Assembly (NCBI GenBank): GCA_963575645.1
Contig: OY754466.1
Location: 45,292,001 to 45,356,000, forward strand
DNA length: 64,000 nt
Reading direction: 5' to 3'
From: Xanthostigma xanthostigma
Lineage: Eukaryota; Arthropoda; Insecta; Raphidioptera; Raphidiidae
Under the pieces are notes generated by a model. That model did no database searches, had not been told where the DNA came from, and worked only from the letters and a program-made list of their open reading frames with translations. Shown piece after piece: positions 1 to 10,475 of this stretch (within the stretch, counting starts at the first letter, position 1; every line of letters begins with the position of its first letter). The translations under genes and the position numbers were made by a program.

Positions 1-518
1 CGATGAGCGGGAGACAAGACAAAGCGCAGGCTAAATTAAATTATTAACAAAATTATATATTAATATTCTTAAATTCTTCTGGGTCCGCACAAAATAGGTC
101 AGCGGTCCGGATCCGGACCGAGGTCCGCCATTTGGTGGCCTCTGATCTAGGATCTAGAGAGATCTCTCTCCACCTAACTCTAGAGTAGGGATGCAAGGTC
201 AACTGGAAAAAGGTTAAAACAGTACTCGGATGTCAAATAAGACACTGGAAATCGATTCTTTTGATACGCAGTGAACTTCGCAGTACAACGCGACGGTTGG
301 AATGTAATTATAATTCCAATATTTGCAACACGAAGTTAAAAGGCAACATTTCTGTAATTAGTTGGTGCTCGCGGCTTGTGTCAGCTAATTAGTCAGATAG
401 TTGGCCGTAAACGGTCTTCGTCTACAAGTACTGCGTTACCACTTCGTATATAGATGCGGATTTGTAAATTACAATATATATTACTTGCAAATTTTACATC
501 GGTATAATAAAACAAATA
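1..518. other. intergenic, no gene seen
   Basis: No open frame or RNA gene is recognisable. The only clear structure is a perfect 16-bp palindrome, GGTCCGGATCCGGACC, at 104-119, in a short GC-rich island within otherwise AT-rich sequence. Confidence 0.6.
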
Positions 519-772
519 CAGTGTAAACTCCATTTAACGTCACTCGATATAACGACAAACTCCTTAAAACGTCTCTAGTTGGTTTACCTTGTCGCTAGAG
601 AATACAATCCCGAGAATGTTTTTCAATCCCGGGATTACGGGATTTTTGATGCGTAATCCCGGGATCCCGGGACTATCCCGGGATTAAACTATGTGGTTTC
701 TAATTGGGCACAAATGAAAAAAACTTGAGTAATTTCTTAAAAAATGTTTTTAAAATCGTTGCACAACACAAA

Positions 773-1117
773 TCACAATATAGTAAGAAAAGACAAAACA
801 AAAATAAATTTACTTTTGCAAGAAATCAAAAAGACAACACAAAAAAAATATTTAGAATTTAGAAAATACAATCGCAGAAATATCAAAGCATCCAATGTTT
901 GACTTCCAAGCCTGCTTCGTAGTTTATTGCCAACATAAGCTGAAAACGCTTGATCAGGTTTTGCGCTCGTTGGAGGAATAGACAATAGATACTTATATGC
1001 CGTTTCTAAGTGATATCCACGAAGTCCTCCATTTTCGCACAGGCTTATTTCACGTCTAATACTATTTGCCAACCCTGATTCATTTTGTACTTGTCCTTCA
1101 GGATCTGGAGATTTCAT
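773..1117 (-). pseudogene. hAT transposase C-terminal (hATC) fragment
   Basis: This 114-residue frame carries the conserved C-terminal dimerisation block of hAT transposases. Residues 44-60 read LLSIPPTSAKPDQAFSA and residues 65-85 run from KLRSRL to LDALIFLRLYF, matching the family pattern of a P-x-S/T-S block, then AFSA, RSRL and LxxLxFLR. In the family this domain lets transposase subunits associate. The catalytic region is absent and the tail after residue 86 is unrelated hydrophobic sequence, so it is a dead remnant. Its place inside an element with hAT ends and an 8-bp duplication supports the call. Confidence 0.75.
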
Positions 1118-1183
1118 ATTCTTACATATCGTACCGCGTATTTAAGGATTGTTTTTTATCGTTATGCGTAATAATAGTATATT

Positions 1184-1298
1184 GTGCGACTAGTGAGAGA
1201 AGGAGAAGATTCCATGAGCGTGAAATTTGCCGCACGAGCGCAGCGAGTGCGGTAAAACACACGCGAGTGGAATATTCTCCTTCGATCAATAGTCGCAC
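1184..1298. repeat. 115-bp imperfect hairpin
   Basis: GTGCGACTA at the left pairs with TAGTCGCAC at the right. The arms continue through GGAGAAGATTCCA against TGGAATATTCTCC and end at GCCGCAC against GTGCGGT around an 11-base loop. It lies inside the hAT element and encodes nothing recognisable. Confidence 0.75.
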
Positions 1299-1321
1299 AT
1301 AATACTTTATTCAACTAGCAG

Positions 1322-1683
1322 GAGTAATATGTAATCGGGGCCCTGATAAAAGAGGGAAAAATAATAAATCACTTCATTGATTGACGTACCACCGTCAGTG
1401 TATACACAAGATTGCCATGATTTCGCTGAATTGCGATGCTGTTTTCATATAAGTATACAATACCGCCTACCACGTTCCTATTGGTCCAGAAGCTACTTGC
1501 AGTTTTTTTCATTATTTAGCGCTTGGGCTTGCTACTGAGTTTCTATTGGTCCAGAAAATTCATTATTACACTAGTGAAGTAATACATTATTTCTCCCACG
1601 CCAGAAAATTCATTATTACACTATAGTGAAGTAATATATTATTTCTCCCACGTTTAGCAGGGCCCCGAAATTACATATTACTC
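1322..1683. mobile_element. MITE with GAGTAATATGTAAT terminal repeats
   Basis: The ends are GAGTAATATGTAAT followed by a GGGGCCCTG motif, and the reverse complement at the right with one changed base. Internally a block with GTCCAGAAAATTCATTATTACAC and CTCCCACG is repeated about 1.5 times. A wider flank, TTATTCAAC and GTTGAATAA, is also inverted. The superfamily is not resolved because no clean duplication is seen. Confidence 0.6.
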
Positions 1684-1905
1684 ACGCGTGTTGAATAAAT
1701 AATATTAATATAATCTAGGCAAGGTAATTGTCAAGGCGCAACGGATTACGGAATGCAAACTAGATCTGTTTTTGGAAATCCCGAAAATCCCGAGATTAGC
1801 CAAGTACGATCCCGGGATTGTATTCTCTACTTGTCGCTCATACATAGATGCACTCTAAATAACGACACACCCATTCTAAATAACGACAACAATACGTCAT
1901 CATTA

Positions 1906-2708
1906 AGCAATGAGAAACAAAGCGCGAATACCTATTTTAGCTAGTATTTATAAATTCAAGTCATAATCTGCACATTTTATTATGCAAAGTTTCGATCTAA
2001 TATTGGAGTTGTGTTTCAATAATGGCGCCTCACGAGTCACGGTGATTGAGCCCATGTATGACAATAATATAAATGAAGTAATAAATCAATGTAGGCTTTA
2101 ATTAGGTGTAGGGTGGCGTGTACACACACTTATGGTTGTCATGGTTATATAGTCTAATGTAATTTGCATACATCTATATACGTACGTACATCACTCACTA
2201 ACTTACCAATGTTCGATATATGTATACACAGACTGTTTAAGAAGACATCGAAGCACTTCCTTTGATCAGTTAAATATCTGATAGCCTAGATGTCGTACTG
2301 TGTTGTATGCGAGAGTTCTCATATTGTCTTGTATAAACGCACCGGTAGCGGACGCTCGTTTTGTATTAGAACTGTTACGTGCGCAGCATGTTGTTGCGGT
2401 TTAAAAACATTATTTTTTTGTGATGTAACTACAAATTTACATGCTATGAGACATTGCTTCTTGCTACAATATGTCATGATTCTGTTAACGGGAAGTACCC
2501 TATAGGTTTTGAAACCTAAGAGTCTTGCACACACAGACGGACAACAAAGTGATCCTATAAGGGTTCCTTTTTTCCTTTTGAGGACAACACGCTTGATACC
2601 TAGGAATCTAGCGGCAAAACCAGCCTCGTGTGCACTGACCTTAATTAGTAGGTTAAGTTGTAAAACAGCTTCTAGCTGAACTCATACTTTTTGGTCTTTA
2701 ACCAATAA
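1906..2708. other. no gene recognised
   Basis: AT-rich sequence with short overlapping frames on both strands at 2290-2534 that look random. No repeat end or RNA gene is recognised. Confidence 0.5.
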
Positions 2709-2712
2709 ATAT

Positions 2713-3318
2713 TGTAACAAAACTGCTGTAGTCCGTGGCGGATATTATTTATTTTCAATAATAAATGTTTAACAAAACAGTAAAACACACAAACGAAAGC
2801 GTACTTTTTTAACTTAACGGAAATAATAACGTTAACAGAAACAAAACTAATAGCTCTAAATTATAAAATAAAAGACTAAGTAACAGAGAATATAGAGTCA
2901 CTAAATTATGTACACAAAAATATTTACTACACAGGAACACAACACAAAGTTTATCAATTACAGTAGCTGATTCACACTTGTATTTACAAAAAGTTATTTA
3001 AACAGATTTATATAAATTGCACTCACTAAAGTTATTTATTTTCACAGTATAACTGAATAATTTATGTAGTAATGCCAGAGCACTGTATCAACACAACTTA
3101 CGAACAGTTCCAATAACTGACTGACTTGTTCACTCTGCTCGCTTTTTATAGTTTTCGGTCTATGCTCTAGATTCTAGAATGTTCTCCACGCATCGAGATC
3201 CCTTCCTTCCCTCTCCAAGCGATTGCCTGCAGGTCGGATGTTTTGACCTGTTTCCATTATTCTTGTTTCTAGTAGTTTCTACCGAATTCCATAGTCGTCC
3301 CATCAAGGTCACGCAACA
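2713..3318 (-). mobile_element. solo LTR (LTR A), Ty3/gypsy-like
   Basis: Read on the minus strand it starts TGTTGCGTG and ends TTTTGTTACA, the TG...CA form of a long terminal repeat. It is flanked by a 4-bp duplication, ATAT, at 2709-2712 and 3319-3322. A TATAAA box sits near 3145 on the minus strand, followed by a poly-A-type AATAAA. Four relatives lie in the window. Several gypsy-group elements favour ATAT targets with 4-bp duplications. No primer-binding site or polyprotein adjoins it. Confidence 0.8.
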
Positions 3319-3322
3319 ATAT

Positions 3323-3976
3323 TATTATTATTAATTGAGCCAAATTTAAATATTGAAAAAATGTGTATTTTGTTCCTTTACTTGTTGTGATGCTTATTGC
3401 TTAAATTGTCTACAGACTGCATAATTAATATCGTCTGCACACATTAAACAAGTTTATTGGTAAATTATGTTCGATATTTGAAGTTATTCTAGTTACACAT
3501 CAGTATCAATTATGTCTTTGTACACAGTCAATATTGACTTCTTTGAGACATTGAGAATATACATTATTCAGAAGACTGCTAATACATTGTAATTACTAAT
3601 AAAGTACATGCTGTATTTAATTGGTCTCGAAGAAGCGATATATTTTTTCTTGGAGACGAGAAGGTTCGACAATAATTTTAAAAAAACACTGGTCGCAGAG
3701 CTAAACACCGATTTTAAGTGTTTAAGTGTTTCGGTATGGCCAACTTATAGACAAAATAAAACCATTCTCCTGCAGGCAGTGCATTTAAATAAAGGAAAAC
3801 ATTTTGAGCAGAAGTAGTTTATCAATATTCTTTTTAATCGACTTCAAAGAAAAAAAGCTATCAATTCGAAATGTATGCAGGCATTATTTTTCGAAGAGTA
3901 ACCGATTTGAAAAACTTCGATACCATTTTGTCCAGAATTTTGACTGACTATATGCGCTGTGTCTATTTTTGTTTAC
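3323..3976. other. spacer between two solo LTRs
   Basis: It lies between two LTRs of the same orientation but shows no primer-binding site or polypurine tract and no gag or pol coding. Each LTR also has its own ATAT duplication, so it is probably ordinary flanking DNA. A 69-codon frame at 3608-3817 resembles nothing I know. Confidence 0.55.
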
Positions 3977-3980
3977 ATAT

Positions 3981-4578
3981 TGTAACAAAACTGCTGTAGT
4001 CCGTGGCGGAAATTATTTATTTGCAATAATAAATGCGTTTAACAAAACAGTAAAACACACAAACGAAAGCGTATTTCTTTAACTTAACAGAAATAACAAC
4101 GTTAACAGAAACAAAACTAATAGCTCTAAATTATAAAATAAAAGACTAAGTAACAGAGAATATAGAGTCACTAAATTATGTACACAAAATATTTACATCA
4201 CAGGAACACAACACAAAGTTTATCAGCACACTTGTCTATTAACTATAAATCATTTATGTAAAACCACTCACTAAACATATTTAAGTTCGCAGTATTATGA
4301 TTTAATTTGTCGTAATGCCAGAGCACTGTATTAACACAACTCCCGAACAGCTCGAATACTGACTGACTGACTTGCTCACTCTGCTTGCCTTTTATAATTT
4401 TCGGTCCATGCTCTAGGAGTCTAGAATGTTCTCCACGCATCGAGATCCCTTCCTTTACATGTGTTGGCATCTCTCCAAGCGATTGTCTGCAGGTCGGATG
4501 TTTTTACCTGTTTCCATTGTTGTTGTTTCTAGTAGTTTCTACCGAATTCCATAGTCGTCCCATCAAGGGCACGCAACA
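3981..4578 (-). mobile_element. solo LTR (LTR B)
   Basis: Same family and orientation as LTR A, with small substitutions and indels throughout. Ends are TG...CA, with ATAT duplications at 3977-3980 and 4579-4582. It carries the same TATAAA box and a run of TGACTGACTGAC near 4360. Confidence 0.8.
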
Positions 4579-5139
4579 ATATCAATAATCGTGCGATAAA
4601 GTTCCTGGTAACATGATTAATTCACTATTTACAGACCGAAAAACAAAGCTGTATTTTGTACACACAATATGTGACCAAAAATCTATTTGAAAATTTCGAC
4701 CAATTTTGACGTTCGCGATTTTGCTTTCTGATGACGACAGACATAATCTTTAAGAAACAGGTATGTGAGTGACCCATGTGATAGATGGTTGATGTCGCTA
4801 GGAATCACTAGACTTAGATCAGGGATATGGGACAGCATTTTCCCATCGGAGTTTGTGCATGTTGATTCAGTATGATTAGATTGGATGCATCCGGTTATAT
4901 ATATGTCGTTCTAATATTATGTTGTAGGTACGTAGTTACGTACTACGAATACTTGCTCTTGTATAATACGCAATACAGTGTGTTCAGCGATAGTGGGAAC
5001 AGTCCTACTAGATAAATATTTTTGAATAATTTTTTATTCAACTCGAAATTTACTGTGTCGAAAACTGCTGAGGTATATTTTTTTGTACTTTAAATTAAAC
5101 CGGAAGTGTAGATGCATTTTTAAAGTGAAACTTTTATCT

Positions 5140-5440
5140 ACCGCCCCGAATTTTTCTGGCCGTCTGTTGCATGTCGCATTACAGGCGGCTGCGGAGTAGG
5201 GGTAAAGTGAAAGGCGCTCGGAGTAGGCGCTCGGTAGAGCAGCCAAGGCCAATATGGCGGCGCCCATGGTTAGCATCAGCTGACCGTGTAGTATGTATAA
5301 CACATAGTCAGTCTGTCATGCGAGCAAGTGCTGTACAGTATTTACATGTTTTTATTCGTGTATTCATGTGAATATTGTTGTTTATAATTAATCGTGATGG
5401 ATAAGTGTCTACAATCCAACGCCTACAATCCAATAAAAGT
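5140..5440. other. GC-rich insert inside the long-TIR element
   Basis: This stretch is much richer in G, C and CpG than its surroundings. It contains CCAATATGGCGGCGCCCATGG-like sequence near 5250, which resembles a YY1/Pho-type site (ATGGCGGC), and two copies of a GCGCTCGG motif. It ends near a short ATG frame at about 5396. It could be a captured promoter or 5' exon, but no protein is recognisable. Confidence 0.35.
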
Positions 5441-5642
5441 TTCACTTGCGTCGTGGTTTCTTAAAACCACACAACTTTGTTTTCAAGTGGCTACATTTTC
5501 GAAATCTCTATTTTTTCTCCATAAATTTATATAAAATTTTCATAAGGTTACATAAGAAAATATTTGAGAAAAATGTTATCAATTTATTAATTAAATTTTT
5601 CATAACACTCCACATAATAATATAACCTTATGAAAATCTATA

Positions 5643-5993
5643 TCTATACTAATATATAAAGCTGTAGAGTTTGTTTGTTTGGTTGAACGCGCTAATGCCA
5701 GAAACTACTGGTTCGAATTGAAAAAAAAAATTGTTGAATAGCTCATTTATCGAGGAAGGCTATAGGCTATATAATATCATGCTACGAACAATAGGAGCGG
5801 AGCATCAATGAAAATGTTGCAAAATGTAACTCAAAATTTGTCCGTCCGACAAAAACTTTTGAACGGTAACTCCGATCATCATGACATTTGGACACAACAT
5901 TTATCTCGGTAAACTAAGATGAATGTGCGTACTCACGTCCCCCTTCCCCCATTAGTTCTTTTGCACCCGGGTGAAAGCGGGCGGGATTGCTAG
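5643..5993 (+). mobile_element. non-autonomous Helitron, family A
   Basis: It begins TCTATACTAATATATAAAG after an A and ends CTAG before a T. CACCCGGGTG, a perfect 10-bp palindrome, lies about 18 bases before the end, as the 3' hairpin of Helitrons does. No target duplication is present, as expected. It is 351 bp with no coding, and sits inside the long-TIR element. Confidence 0.85.
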
Positions 5994-6231
5994 TGTTATA
6001 TCTATAAATTTATAGAGAAAAAATTGAGGTTTTGGAAATGTAGAGGCAAATATGTTGCCACTTGAAAAAAAAATGCATCTACACTTCCGGTTGAGTTTAA
6101 AGTACAAAAAAATATAACTCAGCAGTTTCCGACAATAAATTTCGAGTTAAATAAAAAACTGTTCAATTTTTTTTATATCTAGTAGGATCTAAGAATTATT
6201 CACTGTTACCACTATCGGTGAACACACTGTA

Positions 6232-6490
6232 TATATATAGTATGTTGAAATATACCCACGCGTGTTGTCGCTATACACAGATGTTGATTAAAAAGTAGAC
6301 TTTGGCCCTTCGATAGGTGTTTCTAGGAGATACTAGCTCCCTACCACTACGGGGGAATCCCAATCCTCGGTTTCGACACGATTATTGAAAAATTAGACAT
6401 GTTTAGTGCCCATAAAACTATAAATTAAGAAAAATCGCAAGATAAATTGATGTTAAATAAGTTAAAATCTTAGATTCACGTCTGAATAGA
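6232..6490. other. no gene recognised
   Basis: Short AT-rich spacer with a small GC-rich patch near 6320-6370. Nothing recognisable. Confidence 0.5.
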
Positions 6491-6492
6491 AA

Positions 6493-6833
6493 TCTTCAAA
6501 TAAATAAAATTATCAACCAATTTTTTCGGACTGTATATTGACAAAAAATTATAAAATTATAATTCAGTATTTCAATAAATGACGTTTCGGTCCGTATTTG
6601 GAGCTTCTTCAGAAATATGTAATTTAAAAATTATTAAAATTAATTCGTAACTACTTATTTTACAATAGAATTAAGTATGATTTTTTTATATTATTTAGAT
6701 TACATATTTCGGAAGAAAGTCCAAATCCGGACCGAAACGTCATTTATTAAGGGATATGGAATTATAATTTTATAATTTTTTGTCAATAATCAGTCTAAAA
6801 AAATTGGTTGATAATTTTATTTATTTAAATAAG
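6493..6833. repeat. foldback element, AAATTATCRACCAATTTTT family
   Basis: The ends are inverted: AATAAATAAAATTATCAACC on the left and its near complement at about 6805-6830. Inside, each arm carries a GACCGAAACGTC motif with an adjoining GTCC/GGAC-type stem, facing in opposite directions (about 6588-6615 and 6710-6745). Related copies lie at 9893, 12115 and 18822. No coding is seen. Confidence 0.7.
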
Positions 6834-6844
6834 TCAATTTAACG

Positions 6845-7075
6845 TTAAGTAACTAAATGTCGCCCTGTCAACTAACAAAATTCTAGTAACTAAATATCGT
6901 CCTGTAATTAAATTTTACCCTGTCAACTAGTCGTCGCCTTTAACTAAAGCCAAGTTATAGTCCAACGCATACACAAACCAAGCGTCACGCGCTGTCATCT
7001 AACAAAATACTAGTAACTAAATTTCGCTCTGTTATCTAGATGTCGCCTTCAGCTAAAGCCACGTTTAATACTAGG
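6845..7075. repeat. diverged direct repeat, about 150-bp period
   Basis: TAACTAAAT followed by CGCCCTGT or CGCTCTGT recurs, as do CTAACAAAAT(T/A)CTAGTAAC and GTCGCCTT(T/C)A(A/G)CTAAAGCCA. The order of the motifs shows two long diverged units. It is not coding. Confidence 0.55.
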
Positions 7076-7243
7076 CCTCCTATACAACGTCGCCCCATAA
7101 AAGTTTCGCGTCAATTGCACGGTTTTATTTCTAGCAAAACGCGCCATTAGATGTTTCACATAAAAATTCACAAGTTGCCAGAAGGGTCATTGAAAAAAAA
7201 ATGAGCTTTAAGTGCGTACAGCAAAAAATAACAAAAAATAATA

Positions 7244-7993
7244 TTGCACATACCGCTAAACTAACGTTATGTGCTTTATTATCGCTTTGTGCGTCAGAGC
7301 TGACTTTCGTTCATATATAAGAAGTTATATCTAAGTTAATTTCACACGAAATCCATTCAAATTGAAGCTTTTTGAAAAGAGGAGATTCTGATCTATAAAA
7401 CAGAACCATTTTTAAATCAATTCGAGTTCATAAATACTATTAAAATTGTAATTGAAAATTACAAACAGCAGTTGTCGGTTGGTCTGTACGTATGTACGTC
7501 ACGACTCTACAGATCGCAATTTTGGTCGGATTGCCTTGGGTTATATTTTATTTACTTTATTTAGTATCAGACCAGAACCCTATTTAAATTCACATAAATG
7601 TGTTCAGTAGTTTAATTTTTATAAACAGTTTTATTTTATTATTTTTGACAGCTAATAGTTAAAATAAAAAACCTTAAAAAAACAAAAAATACCTATTACT
7701 AGTATTGTAAATGTAGTGTATTACGTAGAATAACTGCTACACTTCTATACCACAATAACAACGCAAGCTGCGGTATCGGTATGGCCGAGCGGTTAAAAGC
7801 ATTAGTCCATAGCAAGGTGCGGGGTTCGATTCCCGCTGACACAAGTAAAATTGTTTTTCTATTTCATTTTATTTTTAATTTTTTTTCTATTTTTTTAATT
7901 GGCTTTTTTAAATCTATTTTCTCAATTTTTTTTCATTACCTATAATATGTACAGTGGTAAACTTGCGGGATGTGCACTTTTGGTTTTGCCAAC
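7244..7993 (+). mobile_element. tRNA-bearing DNA element, copy T1
   Basis: This is the inverse-oriented partner of 53174-54025. Shared landmarks are TTGCACATACCGCTAAAC at one end, TTATTATCGCTTTGTGCG, ACAAACAGCAGTTGTCGG, and CTTGCGGGATGTGCAC with GGTTTTGCCAAC at the other end. The ends are weakly inverted (TGCACATACCGC against GCGGGATGTGCA). A tRNA-like segment is inside at 7772-7843, followed by a long T-rich stretch. No protein is encoded. The right end abuts the TA target of the pogo element at 7996. Confidence 0.7.
7772..7843 (+). pseudogene. tRNA-like module in T1 (Leu/Ser-type A box)
   Basis: An A-box-like TGGCCGAGCGGTTAAAAGC and a perfect B box, GGTTCGATTCC, are spaced as in a tRNA. 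The first box has the form typical of tRNA-Leu and tRNA-Ser, but the long variable arm is missing and the acceptor stem pairs poorly. It is therefore a degraded tRNA or a polymerase III promoter module rather than a working tRNA. Confidence 0.55.
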
Positions 7994-7995
7994 TA

Positions 7996-8615
7996 CAGTG
8001 TAAACTCTTTATAACGTCCTTCGTTATATAACGAAAAACTCCCTATAACGTCGAAATTTTTACGATTTGGTTAGTTTACCTTAAAACCTATACATTAATA
8101 CCCTCTTTATAACGCAACAGCCATTCTCTATTACGAAGAAATATGTTCATATTTAGGCGTCAGCAAATGTTTACAGACATAAAGAGGACCATTCTGAACC
8201 ATCACCATCTATTCAACAAGCACTTGATGACGCCAAACTTATCGAAAAATTCCTATTATTTAATGAAGATTATTCCACCACATCCCAAGGCATGCATAAG
8301 ATACTTAAAATACAAAACAAATATTGGCATAGCGAAAAACGTCAGGCAAATTTAACAAACTATAGGTATATGTGTTTGGAATAAATTAATTTTGTGAAAA
8401 TTGGTTATTTTTCTTTCTTCCCTCCATATAACGAAAATTCTTTATAACGAAAAAAATGTTCGGTCCCTTAAAATTCGTTATAAAGAGATTATACAGTACA
8501 TTGAAGATTATTGTTAATTTGGTTGTTTTTCTTTCTTCACTCCATATAACGGTAACTCTCTATAACGATAAAAAATGCTCGGTCCCTTGAGTTTCGTTAT
8601 AAAGAGTTTACACTG
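7996..8615 (+). mobile_element. pogo/Tigger-like element, 620 bp
   Basis: Perfect terminal repeats CAGTGTAAACTCTTTATAACG and complement, with small differences, are flanked by TA on both sides. The right end is duplicated inside: a block from CATATAACG through TTCGTTATAAAGAG occurs at about 8425-8495 and again at 8540-8615. A transposase C-terminal remnant lies at 8178-8384. Confidence 0.8.
8178..8384 (+). pseudogene. pogo transposase C-terminal remnant
   Basis: In this frame the translation runs through SIQQALDDAKLIEKFLLF and later EKRQANLTNYRYM before a stop at 8382. The pattern of an acidic and hydrophobic helix (xxALxxxxxLxxFL), a linker, then a basic KRQxxLTxY motif near the stop resembles the C-terminal tail of pogo/Tigger (jerky-type) transposases, where KQTxITDFF is typical. 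The catalytic DDE domain is absent. Position between pogo-type ends supports the call. Confidence 0.55.
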
Positions 8616-8938
8616 TATTTGGTTTTTACAAAACATAAACGTTTAGAAAAATTAATGGACTTTTTAAAAAGAAGGACAGCTGACGACAAAAAAAAGTTCT
8701 TTCCGAAGCATGTGTTATTTCTTTTGTTATTGTGTATTTATTTGATTTGATAATTATTTTTCGGTCGAACAATTCAATTCAGAAATAGAACAGTTTACAT
8801 ACAGAATATACATTAATGGGAAACAATAATAATCAAGCAAGCGCATCGTCCACAACGCGGTTGTCTGTGCCGGCGCACGGCGCGGCTTGGCGTGATCCGA
8901 ATCGGACAAACGATCAAGAAATAGGCGTGGAAAACTTA

Positions 8939-9325
8939 AGGCCGCTGCACACGAGGCTGGATTTACCGCTAGATTCCTTGCTAAATGCGACTACTAGTTT
9001 TCTAGCGCTGGTTTTCTTGCTCAGTCGCTTCACACGGGACGTCTTTTCAAGCTTGCTTTGTGGGTAGGTTCTGAACAAAACACACAGTGTTGGTTTGTGG
9101 GCGTTTGTTCATGTCGTCCACGTGACAAGATACTGTTTCCTGATTGGTTCTTGCTCAGAGCAAGCAGGGGACGAAGCAAGAAAAAGTTGTTCCTGTTCTA
9201 ATTTTAAAATTCATCTTGTGAGCTATAGCAGGCGAGTCCGCAGTGACGTCATTTCAAGCCTCGTAGCCTGCCTGCCGACCAACAGAAGTCCCAGCAGTGT
9301 TTCCAGCCTCGTGTGCAGCAGCCTT
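8939..9325. mobile_element. PIF/Harbinger-like MITE, copy 1
   Basis: The left end AGGCCGCTGCACACGAGGC is mirrored by GCCTCGTGTGCAGCAGCCTT at the right. The sequence is GC-richer than its neighbours and contains TTTGTGGGCGTTTGTTC and CCACGTGAC, shared with copies at 19982 and 29090. The TTA next to the left end suggests a TWA-type target, as PIF/Harbinger elements use, but the duplication is not clean on the right. Confidence 0.6.
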
Positions 9326-9354
9326 TTGAATTTACGAAAGGATATTATTACATA

Positions 9355-9710
9355 CTAGCGGTCCCGCCCGGTTTCACCCGGGTGCAAAAAAACGAATGGG
9401 GAAGGGAGGGACATGAGTACGCACATTCATCTTCGTTTATACCGAGATGAATTTTGTGTCCAAATTTCATGATGATCGGATATACCGTTCAAAAGTTTTT
9501 TATCGGACAAATTTTGAGTTACATTTTGCAACATTTTTCATTGATGTTCCGCTCCTATTGGTCGTAGCGTGATATTATATAGCCTGTAGCCTTCCTCGAT
9601 AAATGGGCTATCCAACAAAAAAAATGTTTTTTCAATTCGAACCAGTAGTTCCTGACATTAGTGCGTTCAACCAAACAAACAAACTCTTCAGTTTTATATA
9701 TTAGTATAAA
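9355..9710 (-). mobile_element. Helitron family A
   Basis: Minus-strand copy: CTAG at 9355, the CACCCGGGTG hairpin just inside, and the 5' end at the ATATATTAGTATA motif, where the terminal TC has mutated to TT. It is 356 bp and non-coding. Confidence 0.8.
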
Positions 9711-9892
9711 TTTTCTTCTCTGCAGCCGAAAAGGATCGAAATTTAGGATTAAGTTAGGTTAGAAAGAAATTCATAATGACAATTAACAAATTTTCATCAT
9801 TATGGAAAAAAAAACTATTGATGTAGGTATATAAATAGAAAAGAAAACAACTAACCGATGAAGAAAAACGAATGGTATTATTACTTAATTAT

Positions 9893-10060
9893 TCAATAAA
9901 TAAAATTATCGACCAATTTTTCACACAAATATATTAACGAAAAATATAAAAATTACATTGACGTTTCGGTACGAATTTGTTAATATATTTGTCTGAAAAA
10001 TTGGTAGATAATTTTATTTATTGAAAAGTTCTAATCAGACGTTAATCAAAGATTTGATTA
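9893..10060. repeat. foldback copy (ATTATCGACCAATTTTTC)
   Basis: CAATAAATAAAATTATCGACC on the left mirrors GGTAGATAATTTTATTTATTG at about 10000-10022. The GACGTTTCGG motif is in the centre, and the shared trailer TCAGACGTTAATCAAAGATT follows. It is a smaller version of 6493-6833. Confidence 0.65.
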
Positions 10061-10475
10061 CTTATTATTATTACACTTTTGTTGTGAAAAGATTTTCGAA
10101 AGTTTTACAGACCTGTTGTAGGACGCCGCGACGCCACAAGACCGATGACGCACGCATGAATATTCCAAACAAATATAATAATACACACATACAGACAGAC
10201 GTGTACACACATACACATAAATATACGAGGTGTATAGTAGGAAGTTTCTATCAGATTGTGCCACTGCCAAATAGAGATCGCATAATAATTTAATGAATTT
10301 AAATGAATTCTAAAACTCTACTTTTTGTTATCAATTTTGTTATATTGAACATTGGACTGTATATCGGTTAAAAATTCAACCAACTGGGCGACAGGACCAT
10401 TCCAACTTCAAAAAAAATATTGACATTTGACATAATATAATATTATCTATATTCTATACTAATATATAAATATAA

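Larger units (their letters stand above)
596..1829 (-). mobile_element. hAT DNA transposon, 1234 bp, degenerate
   Basis: Terminal inverted repeats TAGAGAATACAATCCCG and its complement lie at both ends, flanked by a perfect 8-bp target duplication, CTTGTCGC, at 588-595 and 1830-1837. Subterminal ATCCCGGGAT palindromes occur near both ends. Eight-base duplications with short inverted repeats are the hAT signature. It carries a transposase remnant on the minus strand and two later structures: a hairpin at 1184-1298 and a MITE at 1322-1683. Confidence 0.9.
519..1905. mobile_element. pogo/Tigger-like element interrupted by a hAT
   Basis: The left end is TA followed by CAGTGTAAACTC and several TATAACG-type motifs, as in the complete copy at 7996-8615. 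The match resumes after the hAT insertion, with CTCTAAATAACGAC motifs at about 1850-1890. The right terminus is not clear. Pogo-type elements (Tc1/mariner superfamily) duplicate TA and have such terminal repeats. This is a dead fragment that was the target of the hAT at 596-1829. Confidence 0.65.
4976..6229. mobile_element. long-TIR DNA element (TA target), Tc1/mariner-like
   Basis: The left end CAGTGTGTTCAGCGATAG mirrors the right end CTATCGGTGAACACACTG, both flanked by TA. The inverted similarity continues for about 160 bp, and a second inner inverted pair occurs at about 5480-5540 and 6000-6060. No transposase is visible. The interior holds a GC-rich block (5140-5440) and a nested Helitron (5643-5993). 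Confidence 0.75.

Noticed and set aside
3319-3980. The segment between LTRs A and B as the shrunken interior of one retrotransposon.
   Set aside because: Each LTR has its own ATAT duplication, and no primer-binding site or polypurine tract adjoins them, so two independent solo LTRs fit better.
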